DNA of 64,000 bases from the NCBI GenBank assembly GCA_029260495.1, contig JAJDDD010000005.1, positions 1-64,000 of the forward strand. Reading direction: 5' to 3'. Position 1 is the stretch's first letter. Every line of letters starts with the position of its first letter. Position numbers and translations under genes: made by a program. This DNA comes from Phycisphaerales bacterium (lineage in GTDB: Bacteria; Planctomycetota; Phycisphaerae; Phycisphaerales; UBA1924). Below, piece after piece: positions 9,301 to 17,173 of this stretch. The notes under the pieces are model-generated. The model was not told where the DNA came from, searched no databases, and was given only the letters and a program-made list of their open reading frames with translations.

Positions 9301-9651
9301 GCGATCCAAGACTATTCCACCATCGTCGCGTCGCACGATGGACCCACGGCCGCACGGGCTCAGTTTCAGATTGGCGAATCGCTCTTTGCGCAGAACAAGT
9401 ATTCAGAGGCGACACGCGAGCTTCTGAAGGTGGACATTTTGTATGCGTATCCGGAGTGGTCCGCTGCGGCGCTGTATGAGGCAGCAAGATGCTTCCGGGC
9501 GATGGGTGACGAAGCCCAGGCGAGCAGTCATTTTCAACGTGTGATTGATGAACATGCTGAAACCGAGTGGGCGGCGCTCGCGACGCGGGAGCTTGCCTCG
9601 GCGGCGCCAGATGGAAACGGGCGGGCGCAGAACGCTCGCGCTAATGATTGA
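6391..9651 (+). CDS. Large exported tetratricopeptide-repeat protein
   Basis: A 1086-aa product. The start at ATG 6391 is chosen because a strong ribosome-binding site (GCAGGAGG) precedes it and a signal peptide (hydrophobic core to STAQAG) follows. The rest is a continuous array of TPR-type helical hairpins, with repeated patterns such as AxYxLGxALFxxxKYxxA and YPxxExxxxA, from about residue 55 to 1070. TPR arrays are protein-protein scaffolds. It is the first gene of an operon with ExbB, ExbD and a TonB-like protein, so a periplasmic adaptor role in that machine is likely (inference). Confidence 0.8.
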   Translation: MSAFQTSLHTQYSYPYQPRTRWLSRWRRRVCVGLAGVLLALVTASTAQAGAVDPAVKSFRAANGFLSRGMNELAIEEYRLFLNASPRHEKVPTAQYGLGVALFRLSKYADSIAALGQISIDDTDFPFAAETLLIRGQSHLALGDSGRAAAELGELVSQYPSHESAGAAHALLVEALHRSGAHAQAVKSADEFLAQNRAPDRRERVAFFAALSLVASGDYASASDRLQTMLDAQPEGELSDRGELLLAQCLQQQGFLEQALRKHENVLSRKSAALEPDALFGAGSALVGLNRFQEATPALEQLLSRYPENELSQRARVLLARAYLAQDDAQRAARAIEPVAAEDASLGDDRAYWLAKAAMARGDDAEAVRQIGRALDWFPKSELRVSMLYDLGVAQRNRGKLNEAREALVALLKSDPDANLAAPATHLLAHTLHELDQFDESLALCEQFAQAFPQHELGRSLEFLRAENLYLSGERQVAIDAYTAFLQKYDGSPESRDATYRLGMALYQEGRYEQAWPILTIVSKSNAADGRRSASLLALGEIAFSERKWANAEAALREHLELVHPGDASETEAARLKLALAIVRQDRPQEAAPLLSDITQEAKDDEVRLHARFELAQALSTLERDEEAEQLFARVVEEAPESRFALHARRKLADMAMARGDNETAQTLLAEVGRAAQDDALLSQTLFAQAQALMGSGKYAEAGMALDAALLANPEMDAALTARAQRAVCAARAGDGDEALKLFDVFSPREMDLLEEPLRAALLYERGYLLRQRERDDEAAQAYRQLLGLERTDALSAHAILDLADIASNRGEYEEALGYLDQFSAMLASATAPKVTAQTRAQALYRQAAAAYRLGQLKRAAPLFDAFLAEFSDHELAGSALLLAGESHLAQGHHSEAANRLARFANNYKQDENLPAALLRLGEAYAALQDWPSSYKAFNARLKRFPDDPLSFQAQFGRGWALENQQQYDEAIQDYSTIVASHDGPTAARAQFQIGESLFAQNKYSEATRELLKVDILYAYPEWSAAALYEAARCFRAMGDEAQASSHFQRVIDEHAETEWAALATRELASAAPDGNGRAQNARAND

Positions 9652-9722
9652 TCGCGCCGAGTTGCATCGCATCTTTGTGTGAAGCGCTGCGTTCTATTCG
9701 TTCTTTTTCGGAGCAGACACTG

Positions 9723-10652
9723 ATGACAATAATGAACACACTTCTCGAAGTGGCGCTCCTCACGCTGGGGCAGGTGGATCCGCAAGCGCCGGCAGCAGCG
9801 GCAGACGCTGTGAACGCAGCTCAGCCAGCTGTAGAAGCGGCTGCGTCGGAGGCTGGGGGCGGCGGTCTGACGGTTGCCTCTGTTTGGGATTTTCTCATCA
9901 AGGGCGGGCCGGTCATTCTTCCGATCGCGCTGTGTTCGCTGGTTGCATTTGCAGTGTTTCTTGAGCGGCTGATGAATCTTCGGCGCAGCGCCGTGATCCC
10001 GCGCCGCCTGTACAAGCGAGTCGCCGAGGCGATGGAGAGTGGGGGAGGGCCCGAAGAAGCGAAGAAGCTTTGTGAAAAGAACGGAAGCGCATTGGCGCAG
10101 GTGCTTGCGGCGGGTTTGCGCCGGCTGGGCGAACCGACTGAACTCCTGGAGAAGCATGTCGCCGAGGCGGGAATGCGACAGGTGCGGCGTCTGAAGCGCC
10201 GGCTGCGCGTGCTCGCGGTGATTGGCGCTGTCACGCCGTTGCTTGGTCTCTTGGGAACAATTCTCGGCATGATCGGCGCCTTCCAGACGGTCGCTTCTTC
10301 AGCAGAGGCGCTCGGGCGCACAGAGCTTCTTGCTGAGGGGATTTATGAAGCGATGATTTCAACCGCAGCAGGATTGACGGTCGCGATTCCAGTCATCATC
10401 GCCCACCATTGGCTGCTGGCGCGCATCGATCGCTTGATTAGCGACATTGATGAAATCGCAGTGAACTTCGTCGAGCGCTTCGCCCGGCCCTCAGCGGCGG
10501 CGAATGGCCATCATCGGGATGTCGCGCCGACTCCGCACGCCGGGGAGAACAATGTCGCTTTGGCAAAGGATCCCGGCGTGAAGGTTGTGACAGGCAGCAG
10601 CGCGCCGACGTCGTTGCGGTCGCCAACCAGCGCCGAGCCGGCGCCACACTGA
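9723..10652 (+). CDS. exbB: MotA/TolQ/ExbB proton-channel family protein
   Basis: A 309-aa product with the family layout. It has an N-terminal Ala-rich exported region, a first transmembrane helix (VILPIALCSLVAFAVFLERL), a cytoplasmic loop, and two further helices within LAVIGAVTPLLGLLGTILGMIGAF and ISTAAGLTVAIPVIIAHHWL. The GLLGTxxGMIxAF signature is clear. ExbB/TolQ pentamers with an ExbD/TolR dimer conduct protons and drive TonB or TolA. ATG 9723 has GGAG at 9710-9713. The ExbD gene follows after about 40 bases. Confidence 0.88.
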   Translation: MTIMNTLLEVALLTLGQVDPQAPAAAADAVNAAQPAVEAAASEAGGGGLTVASVWDFLIKGGPVILPIALCSLVAFAVFLERLMNLRRSAVIPRRLYKRVAEAMESGGGPEEAKKLCEKNGSALAQVLAAGLRRLGEPTELLEKHVAEAGMRQVRRLKRRLRVLAVIGAVTPLLGLLGTILGMIGAFQTVASSAEALGRTELLAEGIYEAMISTAAGLTVAIPVIIAHHWLLARIDRLISDIDEIAVNFVERFARPSAAANGHHRDVAPTPHAGENNVALAKDPGVKVVTGSSAPTSLRSPTSAEPAPH

Positions 10653-10689
10653 TTTGGAAACAAGAACTTGACGCAATGTGAGGCCTGCC

Positions 10690-11103
10690 ATGTTGATTGA
10701 TATGGAAAATGAAGTCGAAACGCCGGCGGTGGAACTCACGCCGTTGATCGACATGGTGTTTTTGCTTCTCATTTTCTTTCTCGTTGCGACGACGTTTCAT
10801 CAGACAGAGCGCGAGATGCAAATCGCGCTTCCCGCAGCCCAGGCCGCCGGGCCGATCAGCGCACAGATGCGCGAGCTTGTCGTCAATGTCGATGCAGAGG
10901 GCGTGATCCATGTCGGCGGGCGCGAGATCACTAGCAATGATCTCCAGTCCATCATCACGGACGCTCTTGCGCGCAATCCCGATCAAAAAGTGACCGTGCG
11001 CGGCGACCGATCCGCAGCGTACGAACATATTGTCGTCGTGCTCGACGTCTGCAAAGGGGCGGGCGTCATTGAGCCGTACTTGGACACAGTTCTTCTTCGT
11101 TAG
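10690..11103 (+). CDS. exbD: ExbD/TolR family biopolymer transport protein
   Basis: A 137-aa product starting MLIDMENE. It has the family signature VELTPLIDMVFLLLIFFLVATTF, which includes the membrane Asp used in proton translocation, and a periplasmic domain ending in the usual VxVRGDxxxxYxxIVxVLDxCKGAG pattern. ATG 10690 follows TGAGG; a GTG at 10678 and an ATG at 10702 are also in frame. It works with the ExbB encoded just upstream. Confidence 0.88.
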   Translation: MLIDMENEVETPAVELTPLIDMVFLLLIFFLVATTFHQTEREMQIALPAAQAAGPISAQMRELVVNVDAEGVIHVGGREITSNDLQSIITDALARNPDQKVTVRGDRSAAYEHIVVVLDVCKGAGVIEPYLDTVLLR

Positions 11104-11163
11104 ATTGCTCCGGCGCGCCGCGATCAGCGAGCAGCGACGCCGTTCACAAGTTGATTCTTTGCA

Positions 11164-14100
11164 ATGATGACGCGCCCGACCGTTGATCCCGTCAGTCTGC
11201 TTTCTCCCAAGCGATGGTTGCGCGCCGGCGCCGTGGCGATCTTCATCCTCGCCGCCGTTCTCGCGCTTGTCGCGATTGGCTGGCTCGCCGCGGGAGCGCC
11301 CGGAGTCTACTACACCGATGATGGCTCAATCCGAGCCCCGGCCCAGAGCGCAAGCCTGCGCTCGATTCTCTGGCGTCCTGCCCAGTCGCTGCCACCGCAC
11401 ATCAATACGTTTGAGAATGATGAATATGAGCCGCGCGTCAGCGCCGACGGTTTCTCGCTTCTCTTTGTACGCGGCAAGACCGGCGCGAATGCGGATATCT
11501 ATTTCTCCACGCGCTCGCCCGCCGGCTGGTCCGCGCCGGCGCCCATAGAAGCGATCAACACTGAAGCTGACGAAATAAGCCCCGCCCTCTCCCCTGACGG
11601 AAACACACTTTACTTTTCGTCAAACCGCGCCGGCGGGCTCGGCGGCTACGACATCTACCGCGCCACGCGCGATGTGCAAACCGGCGCGTTCGGCGCCGCG
11701 ATCAACCTCGGCGATTCAATCAACACCCGCTTCAACGAGTATTCACCCGCGCTCTCGCCGGATTCCGGCTGGATCGTCTTCGCATCCAATCGTCCCGGGC
11801 AATCTGCACAAAACGCGAATGAGCCCGAGCGCTGGGCTGCGACGATGCGCGAGAGCCTCGCCCGGCGCGATCATGACCTCTATCGCGCTGACCTCATCGA
11901 TGGGGGCAGCTTATTTTCCAAGGCGGCGCCGATCGAGGCGCTCAACACCGATCACAACGACGGTTCGCCCTCGTTCAGTCCGGTGGGGGATTTTCTCTAC
12001 TTTGCCTCCGATCGTCCTGAAGGCGTTGGCGGGTTTGATCTTTACCGATCGCGCATTTTTAGGGGCGCGGTCAGCAGCGTTGAACCCATCGGCGCGCCCA
12101 TCAATACATCTGCAAATGAGCTGGACCCCGCCCCAGCGATGGAGGGGTTCGGTCTTTATTTCGCGACGGATCGTGCGCTCGCGCCCCCCGGAAGCGACCT
12201 TGCGGACATCGCGCCCCAACAGCCGGCAAGTTACAATCTGGCATTCACATCTTCGCGCGAAGTTCGCCGGGCGATTGATGCGCCAGTGATCGAATGGGCC
12301 AGCCTGTGGGACAATGTCCTGCCGTGGCTGTGGTGGGCGTTGATCGCACTCCTCTCGCTGGCATTGCTTGCGATGCTCGCATGGCTCCTCTCCCGGCGCA
12401 GCGAGGAGCGCATGGGTGTGATGGCCAAGTGCGTGCTCGCCTCCATCATGGCGCATGTCATTTTACTGTTGCTGCTGAGCGTCTGGCAGGTCTCGGTGGG
12501 AGTGGGTGAGGCCCTGCGATCGACAGGAACGCGCGTCGCGATCATTTCAACGCCGCGCTCAGATGGGGTGGCGTCGCAAGTCGCAGCCCTCACCACGACG
12601 GCGGACCTTGCGCCGATCGAGGCGCCGCCAGCTGAGCGCATCGCAGCCACACTCGAACGGCCGCCAGCGCCGGCGCTCGTTCAGCTTGATCCAACGCTTC
12701 GTGAACAAGAAACCCAGCCGCTCGTGCGCATGGAACAGCCCACTCCTATCGAATCGACAGCGCCGATGATCGAGCTGGATCGGCCCCAAGCCAAAGCGCC
12801 CGAGCCACTTCCACAAGCTGACATGCAAACCCCGGCGCTCGCCCAGCGCACACACACAAGCGAAGCGAAACAACCTCTGCCCGATCCAGTCCGGGAAACC
12901 CCAACGCCGGCGACGCTCGCGCCGACAGCGCTTGGTCTTGAAGTGTCTCCCGTCGATCGTGTTGAAATAGACCCGACAACCCAGCTCGCTGTCGATGCAA
13001 CACTTGCGCCACTGACCCCCCCGACAGCAATCGCGCTGAACAGTGAGCAACTGGCCAGCCCGATCGAGCCCGAGATGCGAATTGAACCAGTCGAAGGCGT
13101 CGTTCTCGCCGACGCGCGCACGCCGGAACAATCGCCTGCTCGACCTGAACAGGAAGCCTCCACGGTTTCGCCACAGGCTGAAATGAATCTTCCAACCCTT
13201 GATGCGCCCGCGAGCGCAGCGCCCGCCGTCGAAGTGGCAGAGTCAATCAGCGTGGCGATTAATCCCGATCAACCGCTCGAACTTATGCACGATGAACGGC
13301 TGGCGCCGCCACCGGCGCTCGAGCATGAGTCCTCCAGTTTGCTGACGGCGCCTGATCGTGATGCCGTCGCATTGATCGAAACTCCCGAGCTGAGCGATCC
13401 AGCCCACGTCGCTGGTCCATTAACGTCGCCCACCCGGGCCCGCGCGGAGGAAGCTGCTCCGAAATCTCCCGAGCCGCCGGTTGTCAACACCGTCGATCGC
13501 GCCGCAGCGTCGGCGCCCGTCGCGACAACTCCGCTGACATCCGAGTCCGTGCGCATCGATCCGGAGCTGCCGGCAGTTGAGATCACGCCTGATCGGTTTG
13601 CTCCTCTGGTGGATGCGCATCTGCCAACAGCCCTTCCTGAAAACTCACTCGCGCCCTCGCCTGACATCGAGCTCAATCTTGCGCTGCAGGCGCCCGTAGA
13701 GATTGACTCCCCCGCGCTTGATGGCGCCGGCGCGCAGGCGGACGAGTTGGCCTCGGAAACCTTGGCGCCGGAATCACTCGACGCGCGCTCCCTGGCGCGG
13801 GCTGAGCCGGAGACAGCGATTTCGATGAATGATTTGCCGCCTGTCGCGCTCGTCGAGCTCGCGGCGCCGACAGCTCTTCAACCAGAGGCTGCGCTGGAGC
13901 GAATGGCTCACGAGATCGTTGCGCCGGAAGTATCCATTACTCGTGAGACGTTGGACGCCCCGAGCCCGCGCGTGGATATCGCAATCGAAGCTCCGCCTGC
14001 GCTCGCGCTTTCGAGGACCCCCGATCTGAACGAAGCGCCTGCTCCGACAAGTGAACGCCACGCGGCAGCCGCCGCGCCAGTCGAGATTGACGCCAGGCCA

Positions 14101-15405
14101 AGTCGGTCAGCCGATCAGCTTGCAGCCTCAAAGGCCGCCTCGGCGCCAGAGCGCATCGAGCTTGAGACGCCGGCGCTCACATCAAACCCGCGTGCTGCCG
14201 AAGTGGCGCTCGCCCCAGCGCAGCAAATCAAGCCCTCAGATCTTCCTCCGCCATCCATGCCGATCGACGCCCCCGCCTTCGTCAGTGAATCGGTGGCGAC
14301 GCCAACAGCCAGCGCGCCGATCGCGGTGGATATTTCGATTCCACATGAAGTGAAGATCATTGAAAACCCCTACGCCCAGCGCGCGCCCGAAGCTCGCATC
14401 GAGCTGCTCGAACAGCACGGCGGGAGTGACGAAACCGAACAAGCAGTTCAGCGGGCGCTGGATTGGCTCGCGCGCCACCAGAGTCCTGACGGCCGATGGG
14501 ACTCAGATGGGTTTGACGATCACTGCGGCCAGTGCGCCGGCGCCACGGACATTGATTCAGACATCGCGCTCACCGGCCTTTCGCTCCTGTGTTTTCTTGG
14601 CGCCGACCACACGCATCTGAAAAACGGCCCCTATCAACAGGTGATTCAGTCAGGACTTGATTTTCTGCTCCGACACCAGGAAGCCAACGGTGACCTGCGC
14701 CAGGGTGAAACCATGTATTCGCATGGAATCGCAACCATCGCCCTCTCAGAAGCCTACGCAATGACCAGCGATGGACTCCTGCGCAAACCCGTCCAGCGCG
14801 CCATTGATTTCATCGTCGTGTCGCGCAATCGAACGGTTGGCGGCTGGCGCTATGATCCCGGACAAGTGGGGGACACCTCCGTTCTCGGCTGGCAGGTGTT
14901 GGCGATGAAAAGCGCCCGCAGATCAGGGTTCGATGTTCCCGAGCAGGCGATGAACAACGCCCGCATCTGGCTTTCCCGCATCTCCTCCGCTGCAAGGCCC
15001 GGTTTGTGCGCCTATCAGCCGGGCATGCGCCCCACAGCGCCCATGACCGCAGAGGCGCTCTTTGTGCGCGAAGTGCTCGGCGCCGACCGCAACGCGGAAG
15101 AAGTCGTCAACGCTGCTGAGTTTATTTCCGATGAGCTACCAAGCTGGGCTCGCGACGCCAACACCTACTATTGGTATTACGGCACGCTCGCCCTTTTCCA
15201 ACGCCAGGGCGAACAATGGACGCGCTGGAATGATCGCCTCAAACGAGAGCTACTCAAAATGCAGAGCGATCGCGGGCGCAGCGCTGGAAGCTGGCCGGTC
15301 GAAGACAAGTGGTCGCAGATCGGCGGGCGCGTCTACCAGACCGCGATTTGTTGCCTGAGTCTTGAGGTCTATTACAGGTACTTGCCGGTGTATACGCTGG
15401 AATAG
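11164..15405 (+). CDS. Multi-domain protein: PD40 repeats, TonB-like membrane anchor and linker, squalene-cyclase-fold domain
   Basis: The 1413-aa product has an N-terminal transmembrane helix (about 20-40) and four or more PD40/TolB-type propeller repeats (about 80-330; SPALSPDGNTLYFSSNRAGG). Two more helices lie at about 385-410 and 422-441. The last resembles the N-terminal anchor of TonB-type transducers (SIMAHVILLLLLSVW). Next is a Pro/Ala/Glu-rich linker of about 630 residues. The end (about 1090-1413) is a prenyltransferase/squalene-oxidase-like alpha/alpha barrel (ALDWLARHQSPDGRW; GGWRYDPGQ). Catalytic Asp-rich cyclase motifs are not evident, so the barrel may be a binding domain. Being last in the TPR-ExbB-ExbD operon supports an energy-transducing role (inference). 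Confidence 0.75.
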   Translation: MMTRPTVDPVSLLSPKRWLRAGAVAIFILAAVLALVAIGWLAAGAPGVYYTDDGSIRAPAQSASLRSILWRPAQSLPPHINTFENDEYEPRVSADGFSLLFVRGKTGANADIYFSTRSPAGWSAPAPIEAINTEADEISPALSPDGNTLYFSSNRAGGLGGYDIYRATRDVQTGAFGAAINLGDSINTRFNEYSPALSPDSGWIVFASNRPGQSAQNANEPERWAATMRESLARRDHDLYRADLIDGGSLFSKAAPIEALNTDHNDGSPSFSPVGDFLYFASDRPEGVGGFDLYRSRIFRGAVSSVEPIGAPINTSANELDPAPAMEGFGLYFATDRALAPPGSDLADIAPQQPASYNLAFTSSREVRRAIDAPVIEWASLWDNVLPWLWWALIALLSLALLAMLAWLLSRRSEERMGVMAKCVLASIMAHVILLLLLSVWQVSVGVGEALRSTGTRVAIISTPRSDGVASQVAALTTTADLAPIEAPPAERIAATLERPPAPALVQLDPTLREQETQPLVRMEQPTPIESTAPMIELDRPQAKAPEPLPQADMQTPALAQRTHTSEAKQPLPDPVRETPTPATLAPTALGLEVSPVDRVEIDPTTQLAVDATLAPLTPPTAIALNSEQLASPIEPEMRIEPVEGVVLADARTPEQSPARPEQEASTVSPQAEMNLPTLDAPASAAPAVEVAESISVAINPDQPLELMHDERLAPPPALEHESSSLLTAPDRDAVALIETPELSDPAHVAGPLTSPTRARAEEAAPKSPEPPVVNTVDRAAASAPVATTPLTSESVRIDPELPAVEITPDRFAPLVDAHLPTALPENSLAPSPDIELNLALQAPVEIDSPALDGAGAQADELASETLAPESLDARSLARAEPETAISMNDLPPVALVELAAPTALQPEAALERMAHEIVAPEVSITRETLDAPSPRVDIAIEAPPALALSRTPDLNEAPAPTSERHAAAAAPVEIDARPSRSADQLAASKAASAPERIELETPALTSNPRAAEVALAPAQQIKPSDLPPPSMPIDAPAFVSESVATPTASAPIAVDISIPHEVKIIENPYAQRAPEARIELLEQHGGSDETEQAVQRALDWLARHQSPDGRWDSDGFDDHCGQCAGATDIDSDIALTGLSLLCFLGADHTHLKNGPYQQVIQSGLDFLLRHQEANGDLRQGETMYSHGIATIALSEAYAMTSDGLLRKPVQRAIDFIVVSRNRTVGGWRYDPGQVGDTSVLGWQVLAMKSARRSGFDVPEQAMNNARIWLSRISSAARPGLCAYQPGMRPTAPMTAEALFVREVLGADRNAEEVVNAAEFISDELPSWARDANTYYWYYGTLALFQRQGEQWTRWNDRLKRELLKMQSDRGRSAGSWPVEDKWSQIGGRVYQTAICCLSLEVYYRYLPVYTLE

Positions 15406-15740
15406 TGCGCGCGCTGTGACGCCTTTCGCGCACACCAGGCGCAATTCCGAAGAGATGCAGCACATTCAGCCGGGACTTTCACCAGATTGCGCCCAGGAAC
15501 AGCGCTCAAAGCGAAACCTCGGAGCAGGCAAACCGAATAACAATGGTGGCGGTGATTTACTCATCGCTGACGCACACAATCTCTGATCCGCGGCCGCGTC
15601 GTGGTGGCCCTCTCATACAGCGACGCGGTCGCGTTTTCTTTTGCGCACACTTGAGAGTTCAGAGTCGACCCGGCGCGCGATCGCTCCCCCGCCCGCGATC
15701 CGGGCAGTTCAGTCAAATTCACCTCAGATCAAGTTTGCAC
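15406..15740. other. Non-coding stretch after the TPR-ExbBD operon
   Basis: No convincing coding frame. The one structure I see is a short hairpin at 15620-15632 (GCGAC, loop GCG, GTCGC) followed by GTTTTCTTTT, a weak candidate intrinsic terminator. It lies more than 200 bases after the operon's last stop. Confidence 0.35.
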
Positions 15741-15785
15741 TTGACTCAACTATAGTGAACACTAATATATTTACTAGTATTCACT
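15741..15785 (+). promoter_or_regulatory. AT-rich promoter overlapped by a long inverted repeat
   Basis: TTGACT (15741-15746) and TAATAT (15763-15768) are 16 bp apart and look like -35 and -10 boxes. An inverted repeat with 11-bp arms (AGTGAACACTA at 15754-15764, TAGTATTCACT at 15775-15785, one mismatch) covers the -10 box and start site. This is a typical repressor-operator position. No regulator gene is adjacent. Confidence 0.55.
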
Positions 15786-15814
15786 AATCAAAGGAGCCTC
15801 ACGGAGGTCGATGC

Positions 15815-16417
15815 GTGAATTTCCAACTACTGATCTTGCTGGGTCTGGGGCTGACATTCCCCACAGCTATCGACCGGGCGATGAAACGGGCCGGGGTTGC
15901 GGGAGGGCGTCGGATGATTCCCGCGTGGATTGTCGGCGCCACGTTCCCCCTTTGGTTCATGGCGGTTTCTATCGGGATCGGCAAACTCATCGCGCCGGCG
16001 TCCAATGCGCCAGCAGGCTTCGGACCGGGTCTTATGCCAGCCATCATCGTGGGCTCCGCGTTGTCATGGATCGCGATCGCGCACGCGACGGGCTCGCGCC
16101 GGGCCGCGGTGGGCGCAATCTGGGGCGCGATCGCAGCGATCTTTATCGGGGCTGTTGAACTCGTATTCACAAGACAGCTTGCGGGCGGGATGATCTTCCG
16201 CGCCGTGCTCTTGTCGCTTGTCCTGGTGATTGTCTGGCGCTCGCTAGTGGGTTTGGGTCTGGCGCGCTGGAGCAAGCAGGCGCGGGCCAGCCGCAACGAC
16301 AGCCTGTGTGCGAAATGCGCATACGACCTGACGGGTTTGCCCGCAGGGACGCTGTGTCCGGAGTGCGGCGCGCCGACGCACGGGCGCTATTGCGAGGTGA
16401 AGAACAACGATGACTAA
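15815..16417 (+). CDS. Membrane protein with C-terminal zinc ribbon
   Basis: A 200-aa product with about five transmembrane helices and a C-terminal four-cysteine ribbon (LCAKCAYDLTGLPAGTLCPEC). This CxxCxYDLxGLP...CPECG module is frequent at the ends of planctomycete membrane proteins; its function is unknown. The start is GTG 15815, seven bases after GGAGG (15803-15807). An ATG at 15811 is in a different frame that loses the ribbon. The gene overlaps the next by 8 bases. Confidence 0.65.
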   Translation: MNFQLLILLGLGLTFPTAIDRAMKRAGVAGGRRMIPAWIVGATFPLWFMAVSIGIGKLIAPASNAPAGFGPGLMPAIIVGSALSWIAIAHATGSRRAAVGAIWGAIAAIFIGAVELVFTRQLAGGMIFRAVLLSLVLVIVWRSLVGLGLARWSKQARASRNDSLCAKCAYDLTGLPAGTLCPECGAPTHGRYCEVKNNDD

Positions 16418-17075
16418 TCGTGGCTTCATTCTGGTTTATTTTGTTGTGCCCGGAGTTGTTCTTCTTGCCAATGGCCTGGTGTTTTCGAGCATTCTATCCC
16501 AGGCGCTGCGCCGAGCATACAAGCGCGACACTTGGCGTTATGTGCTCGCGTGGGGCGCCGGGCTGAGCTTTCCAGTTTGGTATGGCGGTATGTTCTACAC
16601 GCTCTTGGGGACGCTCGACTCATGGGGAAAAGTTGATCCGTGGGTCGCCTACATCCTTCCATTGTTAATCCTTGTCGGGTCGGCTGTCGCAGCGATTACA
16701 ATCCGACTTGCGACCGGACACTGGCGCGCCACCGCCGGCTGCGCATTTGGTTTGGTGATGTTTGTGTTGCCTGTTGTTTGGACGATGAGTGAGGGCTCCT
16801 ATGTATGGCTTGCCTTGTTCGCCTGTTCCGTGATCTTGTGGCACTTCTTCGTGCGACGATCCTTGCTCGCATGGGTTCCCCTGGCGCTCGCTGCTCGGGG
16901 GCGCTTGTGCTGGTCGTGTGATTATGACCTATCAGGCCTCCCGACAATCACCCTATGTCCCGAGTGCAGCCTGTGGAACGGGTGCAGCTGTCGGGCGCGA
17001 CGCTCGTGTCTGCGTTGCGGGTATGACCTCATCGGGCTGCCTGCACACGCAAAATGCCCTGAATGTGGGGTGTGA
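16410..17075 (+). CDS. Membrane protein with two C-terminal zinc ribbons
   Basis: A 221-aa product with about five hydrophobic helices and two consecutive ribbon modules at the C-terminus: CWSCDYDLSGLP...CPEC and CLRCGYDLIGLP...CPEC. The first module is followed by an extra CSC. The preceding gene has the same overall layout with one ribbon, and the two overlap by 8 bases. They are probably co-expressed and may be paralogues. Function is unknown. Confidence 0.62.
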   Translation: MTNRGFILVYFVVPGVVLLANGLVFSSILSQALRRAYKRDTWRYVLAWGAGLSFPVWYGGMFYTLLGTLDSWGKVDPWVAYILPLLILVGSAVAAITIRLATGHWRATAGCAFGLVMFVLPVVWTMSEGSYVWLALFACSVILWHFFVRRSLLAWVPLALAARGRLCWSCDYDLSGLPTITLCPECSLWNGCSCRARRSCLRCGYDLIGLPAHAKCPECGV

Positions 17076-17119
17076 GACGGGCGCTCTTGCCGCGAATGTG
17101 ATAGTCAGCCTTTCAATGT

Positions 17120-17140
17120 TAGAATATAGTTCGGTCGAAC
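17120..17140 (+). promoter_or_regulatory. Possible promoter and small palindrome before the ClpP-class protease
   Basis: TAGAAT at 17120-17125 is a good -10-like box in a locally AT-rich stretch. The palindrome GTTCG-GT-CGAAC follows at 17129-17140, where it could act as an operator at the transcription start. No clear -35 box is seen. Confidence 0.3.
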
Positions 17141-17173
17141 CCAGCGGCTCCTTACTTCAAGAGAGGGCGCGCC

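Noticed and set aside
12681-13163. Gly/Ser-rich minus-strand frames in the long linker of the 1413-aa protein
   Set aside because: They are the mirror of a Pro/Ala/Glu-rich coding stretch and have no start signals.
15811-16158. A frame from ATG 15811 as the real gene behind the AT-rich promoter
   Set aside because: It is only 3 bases after the ribosome-binding site and gives a product without membrane or zinc-ribbon features, while GTG 15815 has proper spacing and opens the ribbon protein.
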